Shown: positions 6,382-10,171 of the stretch, piece after piece | Numbering within the stretch: the first letter of the stretch is position 1 | Layout: every line of letters starts with the position of its first letter | Source of the DNA: Clostridiaceae bacterium | Lineage (GTDB): Bacteria > Bacillota > Clostridia > Peptostreptococcales > Peptostreptococcaceae | Length of the DNA stretch: 10,171 nucleotides | Direction of reading: 5' to 3' | NCBI GenBank assembly: GCA_902362365.1 | Contig: CABIVQ010000073.1 | Location: 1 to 10,171 of the forward strand | Position numbers and translations under genes: made by a program | The notes under the pieces: model-generated | Told to the model about the DNA's origin: nothing | Seen by the model: the letters and a program-made list of their open reading frames with translations, nothing else | Database searches by the model: none

Positions 6382-7983
6382 ATGGATAGCGCTGTAAAAT
6401 CATCGCAAGAGAAAAAAAGTCTATTCCAAAAGTGTCTTGATGGAATAGAAATAGTTGGAAATAAACTTCCACATCCAATTACATTATTTTCATTATTTTG
6501 TTTAGCAATCATAATTATATCTGCAGTAACTGCAGCTATGGGGCTTTCGGTAGAAGGGGAACTTGTAAATAGAACTACTGGAGAATTAGAAGTTTCTACA
6601 ATAGCGGCAACTAGTTTACTTTCAAGAGATGGTATTGTTTATATGTTGGAAAACGCTATCACTAACTTTGTTAACTTTGCACCATTAGGAATGGTTTTAG
6701 TTGGTATGTTAGGGATAGGAACTGCAGAAGGAAGTGGATATATATCTGCTTTACTTAAGAAGACAGTTGCAGTAACTCCTGCAGCATTAGTTACACCAAT
6801 GGTTGTATTCTTAGGGGTTATGTCAAATATAGCAAGTGATGCTGGTTACGTTGTACTAGTTCCACTTGGAGCATTAATATTCATGTCATTTGGTAGACAT
6901 CCACTTGCAGGACTTGCAGCAGGATTTGCTGGGGTATCTGGAGGTTTCAGTGCTAACTTAATAATAGGAACAATAGACCCAATGTTAGCTGGGATATCTA
7001 CAAGTGCAGCACAAATGATAGATCCAACTTATACAGTACAAGCAACTTCAAACCTATACTTTATGGTTGCTTCAACATTTTTAATAACTTTATTAGGATG
7101 GTTTGTAACTGATAAAATAGTAGAGCCAAGACTAGGAGCCTATTCTGGGAAGTCTACATTATCTAAAGAAGATCAAGATTTACAAAATCTAAGTGATAAA
7201 GAAAAGAAAGCATTAAAAATAACTAACTTAACAGTTTTAGCAATGTTAATTGGTATAGTTGTAGTAGTAATGCTTCCAAATTCACCATTAAGAAACGTAG
7301 CAATAGAGCAAGAACAAGGATTCATGGCTTCTATAATAGATCATTCACCATTAATGAATGGATTCGTATTATTAATAGCTATAATATTCTTCGTAGCAGC
7401 TTGTGTATATGGTAAAGTATCTGGACAATTTAAAAATGAAAAAGATATTGGTGCTGAATTAGGAAAATCAATGGCTTCAATGGGAAGTTATATAGCATTA
7501 GCATTCGTAATGGCTCAATTTGTTAACTACTTCTCATACACTAACTTAGGTACTATATTAGCTATAAAAGGAGCTAACTTATTACAATCTATGAATATGA
7601 ACGCTGTAGTTCTTATGGTGGTATTCGTACTATTTGCAGGATTTATAAACTTATTCATGGGATCGGCTTCAGCTAAATGGGCTATAATGGCTCCAGTATT
7701 CTTACCTATGTTTATGAAAATGAACATATCTCCAGAGTTAACTCAAGTTGCATACAGAATAGGTGATTCAACTACAAACATAATATCACCTCTTATGACT
7801 TACTTTGCAATGATAGTTATATTTGCTCAAAAGCATGATAAGAAAGCTGGTATGGGTACATTAATATCAACGATGTTACCTTATACTATGATATTCTTAG
7901 CTGGATGGATATTAATGTTAGTAATATGGATGGCTTTTGGATGGCCTTTAGGACCAGGAGCTGGACTAGTTTACGGATTATAA
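6382..7983 (+). CDS. AbgT-family transporter (p-aminobenzoyl-glutamate transporter family)
   Basis: A 533-residue integral membrane protein of the AbgT family. E. coli AbgT takes up p-aminobenzoyl-glutamate, and YdaH and MtrF homologues are reported to export sulfonamides. An N-terminal cytoplasmic stretch is followed by KLPHPITLF (28-36) and hydrophobic segments near 36-53, 97-115, 133-148, 155-170, 224-240, 280-298, 325-342, 367-385, 407-426, 465-482 and 497-520. Conserved family sequence includes APLGMVLVGMLGIGTAEGSG (100-119), ASDAGYV (151-157), SGGFSAN (186-192), GTIDP with D199, SAKW (W433), P451 and YRIGDSTTNIISP (458-470, R459). From memory, D199, W433, P451 and R459 fall where YdaH and MtrF have functionally important residues, with the same 18 and 8 residue spacing for the last three. 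GGGAGG lies about eight bases before the ATG. Direction and substrate are not decided by the sequence. The gene is monocistronic. Confidence 0.92.
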   Translation: MDSAVKSSQEKKSLFQKCLDGIEIVGNKLPHPITLFSLFCLAIIIISAVTAAMGLSVEGELVNRTTGELEVSTIAATSLLSRDGIVYMLENAITNFVNFAPLGMVLVGMLGIGTAEGSGYISALLKKTVAVTPAALVTPMVVFLGVMSNIASDAGYVVLVPLGALIFMSFGRHPLAGLAAGFAGVSGGFSANLIIGTIDPMLAGISTSAAQMIDPTYTVQATSNLYFMVASTFLITLLGWFVTDKIVEPRLGAYSGKSTLSKEDQDLQNLSDKEKKALKITNLTVLAMLIGIVVVVMLPNSPLRNVAIEQEQGFMASIIDHSPLMNGFVLLIAIIFFVAACVYGKVSGQFKNEKDIGAELGKSMASMGSYIALAFVMAQFVNYFSYTNLGTILAIKGANLLQSMNMNAVVLMVVFVLFAGFINLFMGSASAKWAIMAPVFLPMFMKMNISPELTQVAYRIGDSTTNIISPLMTYFAMIVIFAQKHDKKAGMGTLISTMLPYTMIFLAGWILMLVIWMAFGWPLGPGAGLVYGL

Positions 7984-7986
7984 AAT

Positions 7987-8140
7987 AAAAAATAGCTTCT
8001 TGAAATCTATTTAGATATCGGGGGCAGTCAAAATAAAATTCCCAGTCATGCAGCTGTAAAGATGCTACAAATGACTGGGAATTTTTATTTTGCCTACCCA
8101 TTGCAATTTCTAAATTGATTTTAAGATATATCTATTTTTT
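7987..8140. repeat. 154-bp fold-back (extended imperfect palindrome); possible miniature element or elaborate terminator
   Basis: The left arm (7987-8049) and right arm (8071-8140) are imperfect reverse complements along nearly their whole length. The outermost AAAAAATAG (7987-7995) pairs with CTATTTTTT (8132-8140). A 21-base block (7998-8018 against 8109-8129) matches at 18 positions. After an asymmetric internal loop, the inner 21-bp stem (8029-8049 with 8071-8092) has a single one-base bulge. The loop (8050-8070) holds GCAGC and GCTAC, which can pair further. The element starts three bases after the abgT stop and ends 16 bases from the lipoprotein stop. No target-site duplication is evident. 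Confidence 0.6.
8029..8092. terminator. Bidirectional terminator for abgT and the lipoprotein gene
   Basis: The core stem has TTCCCAGTCAT on the left and ATGACTGGGAA on the right. It is flanked on the plus strand by TTTTTATTTT and on the minus strand by TTTTATTTTG, so each direction ends in a GC-rich hairpin plus T-rich tail. The two flanking genes converge on it. It is the centre of the larger 7987-8140 fold-back. Confidence 0.85.
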
Positions 8141-8156
8141 ATATAGGGGAAGAGTG

Positions 8157-8999
8157 TTATTTGGAAAATGCTTTGTTGATTAGGCCTAAGACAAAGTCTT
8201 TTCCTTCTATTGTTATTGATTGTATTTTATTATCCTTTGTATATATTACTACTGATGAGTCTGAGTAATTACTTAAGTCTTTGTTGTTTGTTTTGTTGGT
8301 GTTACTTAAGTTGTTGTTTACAGGGTTAACAGTATCTAGTTTTACATTATTGTTAGAACTATACTTAGGATAGCTGTGATTTCTATCAGGATGTTGCTTA
8401 TGAGGCACTAAAGGATAAAAGTAAAGTTTCTCTTTGTTGTCTATTGTAGAGGCTATAAAGTTAGCGGAACTTAGGTTAAATGCATTATTAAAATCTCTAA
8501 TGCTTTTGCCAACGAACTCTTTAGCAGCATAACTTACTACAAAATCACCTTTACATATCATTCCTCTATGATTATAAAATTCTACTTTATAATCAGCATT
8601 TGATAAATATTCAGATGAAATGAAATCTTTTGAGGTTATTAAGTTATAATCACCTGATATAGCATTTTTTACTAATCCATTTTCATAATATACATGAAGA
8701 AATGGATTTTCTTTATTATTATTTTTATAAGTAGCAACTACAGATATACTATTTTCTAGGTCTTTTAATGTTAGTTCTTCTGTACTTATATATTTAATCT
8801 TATTTGAATCAATGTAATATGTTGCTGAATATGGAACACCAAATGAAACTTCTAAATCATTGGATTTAGTACCTATTAATTTTGTTGGATTAATACTAGC
8901 TTGACTTATGTACTGATTATTTGAAGATAAATTATTTAAATTACAAGCTGTCGTCATTAATAACATAAAGAATAATATAGATATGATGCATTTTTTCAT
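8157..8999 (-). CDS. Putative lipoprotein with two similar halves, function unknown
   Basis: A 280-residue protein with a lipoprotein signal peptide: MKKC, a hydrophobic core (5-15) and MTTAC with C19 as the likely lipidated cysteine. The -3 position is Thr, not the preferred Leu, so the lipobox is acceptable but not ideal. The mature protein would sit on the outer face of the membrane. Two segments look alike: GTKSNDLEVSFGVP followed by YYIDSNKIKYIS and a VVATY strand (43-91), and GKSIRDFNNAFNLS followed by STIDNKEKLYFYP and a VVIYTKDNKIQSITIEG strand (164-266). This suggests a duplicated small alpha/beta domain reminiscent of BamE/SmpA-type folds. A Ser/Asn-rich linker (203-248) interrupts the second. 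AAGGAG lies 11 bases before the ATG, a rather long spacing. It is divergent from the antiporter gene. No substrate or pathway can be assigned. Confidence 0.8.
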   Translation of the reverse strand: MKKCIISILFFMLLMTTACNLNNLSSNNQYISQASINPTKLIGTKSNDLEVSFGVPYSATYYIDSNKIKYISTEELTLKDLENSISVVATYKNNNKENPFLHVYYENGLVKNAISGDYNLITSKDFISSEYLSNADYKVEFYNHRGMICKGDFVVSYAAKEFVGKSIRDFNNAFNLSSANFIASTIDNKEKLYFYPLVPHKQHPDRNHSYPKYSSNNNVKLDTVNPVNNNLSNTNKTNNKDLSNYSDSSVVIYTKDNKIQSITIEGKDFVLGLINKAFSK

Positions 9000-9079
9000 A
9001 ATATACTAATCTCCTTTTCATAGACGTAATTTATATAAATAGTATCTAAAAATAACATGAAAAATATACTTATAGATAT

Positions 9080-9107
9080 TGTATTGAATAATAATAGATA
9101 TATAAGA
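9080..9107 (+). promoter_or_regulatory. Weak candidate promoter of the antiporter gene
   Basis: TTGTAT (9080-9085), a 16-base spacer and TATAAG (9102-9107) lie about 58 bases before the start codon. The -35 matches only 3 of 6 and the -10 matches 5 of 6 consensus bases. It is the best pair seen in the 165-bp divergent region, but not convincing. Confidence 0.25.
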
Positions 9108-9164
9108 AAAAATAAGGAGAGAATATAAATATTTAGCAAAAGTATAATAAAGGAGTAATTTTGT

Positions 9165-10085
9165 ATGGTATATATATTATTATTAATTGGTTTTATTCTT
9201 CTTATAAAAGGAGCAGATGGGTTTGTATCAGGGGCATCCTCTATAGCAAAAAGGTACAATATTCCTAGTTTGATTATAGGTCTTACTATTGTTGCATTTG
9301 GAACAAGTGCCCCAGAGGCCGCTGTAAGCATTACAGCAGCATTAAGTGAACAAAATGATATGGCAATTGCAAATGCTGTAGGTTCTAACATATTTAATTT
9401 AAGTTTTGTTGTGGGAGCGACTGCATTAATACATCCGATAAACGTTCAAAAAAGTACTATAATTAAAGAATTTCCTTTTGTAATGTTAGCCTCAGTGGTT
9501 TTAGCTATATTAGCACATGATACTAGATTTCAAGGTTATAGTGAAAATGCATTAACAAGAGCAGATGGATTAATGTTATTATCCTTATTTATAATTTTTA
9601 TGTATTATCTCATAGAAATGGCTTTTACGGCTAAAGATGATGTAGTAGAAGAAGAAATTCAAGTTATGCCTTTAGGTAAAAGTATTTTATATAGTATACT
9701 AGGTGTTGCAGGAATTATAATAGGTGGAGACTTAGTGGTTAATTCTGCAAGTAATATTGCAATAACTTGGGGTATGAGTCAAAATCTTGTGGGTCTTACT
9801 ATAGTCTCTATAGGAACATCATTACCAGAACTTGTGACTAGTATTGTAGCGGCAAGGAAAGGAGAAAGTGATATTGCTATAGGAAATGCTGTAGGTTCTA
9901 ATATATTTAATATACTATTTGTTTTAGGTATATCATCATTTATTCACAATATAGCAGTTCATCCAATTGTATTTGCAGATATGCTTGTTATGCTTTTAAT
10001 TAGTTTAATTACATTTATATTTGCATCTACAAAAAGATCTATTAAAAAAGGTGAGGGTATAGTTTCTAGTGTTGCATCTAGTTAA
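9165..10085 (+). CDS. Calcium/sodium antiporter, CaCA family (YrbG-like), with short C-terminus
   Basis: A 306-residue membrane protein of the Ca2+:cation antiporter family, which exchanges Ca2+ for Na+ or another cation across the cytoplasmic membrane. The two inverted alpha-repeats are clear. Alpha-1 is GLTIVAFGTSAPE (39-51) and NAVGSNIFN (70-78). Alpha-2 is GLTIVSIGTSLPE (210-222) and NAVGSNIFN (241-249). E51 and E222 are the expected cation-binding acids, with N75 and N246 in the GSN motifs. Hydrophobic segments are seen near 2-15, 36-58, 70-90, 103-118, 134-150, 172-192, 208-229, 241-260 and 268-287, nine in all. The family normally has ten; here the chain ends KKGEGIVSSVASS, where the last helix should begin. 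An acidic loop (DDVVEEE, 158-164) links the halves. AAGGAG lies nine bases before the ATG. Family very sure; full function less so because of the short end. Confidence 0.88.
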   Translation: MVYILLLIGFILLIKGADGFVSGASSIAKRYNIPSLIIGLTIVAFGTSAPEAAVSITAALSEQNDMAIANAVGSNIFNLSFVVGATALIHPINVQKSTIIKEFPFVMLASVVLAILAHDTRFQGYSENALTRADGLMLLSLFIIFMYYLIEMAFTAKDDVVEEEIQVMPLGKSILYSILGVAGIIIGGDLVVNSASNIAITWGMSQNLVGLTIVSIGTSLPELVTSIVAARKGESDIAIGNAVGSNIFNILFVLGISSFIHNIAVHPIVFADMLVMLLISLITFIFASTKRSIKKGEGIVSSVASS

Positions 10086-10121
10086 TATTTGCAACTTGAT
10101 TTTTACAAAATTTATATAATG

Positions 10122-10144
10122 AAAAAAATAACCTTCTTTGGTTA
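10122..10144 (-). terminator. Possible minus-strand terminator at the right edge
   Basis: Read leftward, TAACC (10144-10140) pairs with GGTTA (10133-10129) around a six-base loop and is followed at once by seven T (10128-10122). The stem is only five base pairs, so this is tentative. It would end a gene entering from the right. On the plus strand there is no T-run, so it does not clearly serve the antiporter gene. Confidence 0.35.
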
Positions 10145-10171
10145 AATGGAAGTAACGACAAATCCATCCAA
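10142..10171 (-). CDS. Possible 3' end of a leftward gene, cut by the window edge
   Basis: The frame reading leftward from the window edge gives LDGFVVTSI and a TAA at 10144-10142, directly at the foot of the candidate minus-strand terminator. Nine codons are too few to name a family. The call rests on the terminator position and on the convergent arrangement with the antiporter gene. Another minus-strand frame is also open here, so this is a weak call. Confidence 0.2.
   Translation of the reverse strand: MDGFVVTSI

Noticed and set aside
7527..7727. Minus-strand open frame of 66 codons inside abgT
   Set aside because: Shadow of conserved AbgT family sequence.
7886..8101. Minus-strand open frame of 71 codons over the abgT end and the fold-back
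   Set aside because: It runs through the terminator palindrome and the end of abgT. Its sequence is only the translation of the hairpin.
8996..9391. Minus-strand open frame of 131 codons over the antiporter start, overlapping the lipoprotein start
   Set aside because: The opposite strand carries the conserved alpha-1 repeat of the antiporter. The hydrophobic translation is a mirror of that membrane protein and its AT-rich leader.
10119..10145. Short plus-strand frame MKKITFFG after the antiporter
   Set aside because: Eight codons with no ribosome binding site; it is formed by the bases of the candidate minus-strand terminator.
1..10171. A multi-gene defence, toxin-antitoxin, CRISPR or mobile system
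   Set aside because: The genes alternate in strand with separate promoters and terminators. No repeats with spacers, recombinase, nuclease-partner pair or small toxin-like gene was found. The DinG helicase is the housekeeping type, not the CRISPR-linked CasDinG, since no cas genes adjoin it.

Overview
This window is about 10 kb of very AT-rich DNA from what looks like an anaerobic, endospore-forming Firmicute of class Clostridia. The base composition, the strong AGGAGG-type ribosome binding sites, a PdaA-type spore-cortex deacetylase and a clostridial zinc-dependent phospholipase C-like protein all point that way. A Peptostreptococcaceae-like host (relatives of Clostridioides or Paraclostridium) is plausible but is inference only. 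No tRNA, rRNA, CRISPR array, transposase, integrase or phage gene is visible.

Layout from left to right. Positions 1-185 are mostly non-coding and hold a Fur-like box, perhaps controlling a leftward gene cut by the window edge. A zinc-dependent phospholipase C family gene lies on the minus strand (202-1188) and is divergent from a small unrecognised gene (1313-1816, plus). That gene converges on a PdaA-type polysaccharide deacetylase (1873-2706, minus) across a bidirectional terminator with a perfect 16-bp stem. Divergent from pdaA is a large DinG-type helicase with an N-terminal DnaQ-like exonuclease domain and a cysteine cluster (2913-6026, plus). A 355-bp intergenic stretch follows. It holds two hairpins, a triplicated AT-rich module, a CodY-like box and a near-consensus promoter ahead of an AbgT-family transporter gene (6382-7983, plus). 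Between abgT and a convergent lipoprotein gene (8157-8999, minus) sits a 154-bp fold-back palindrome whose core is a strong bidirectional terminator. Divergent from the lipoprotein gene is a CaCA-family calcium/sodium antiporter gene (9165-10085, plus), whose product seems to lack the last membrane helix. The right edge may hold the last codons of another leftward gene.

The genes alternate in strand and each appears to be its own transcription unit, so no operon or multi-gene system is evident. The functions are cell-envelope and housekeeping ones: spore cortex modification, DNA repair, solute and ion transport, a surface lipoprotein and a putative lipase. I do not see a convincing new defence or mobile system. 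The items most worth a second look are non-coding: the 154-bp fold-back, the 18-bp G-U-containing hairpin after dinG and the abgT promoter architecture. Next come residue-level oddities in DinG, the phospholipase-like protein and the antiporter.
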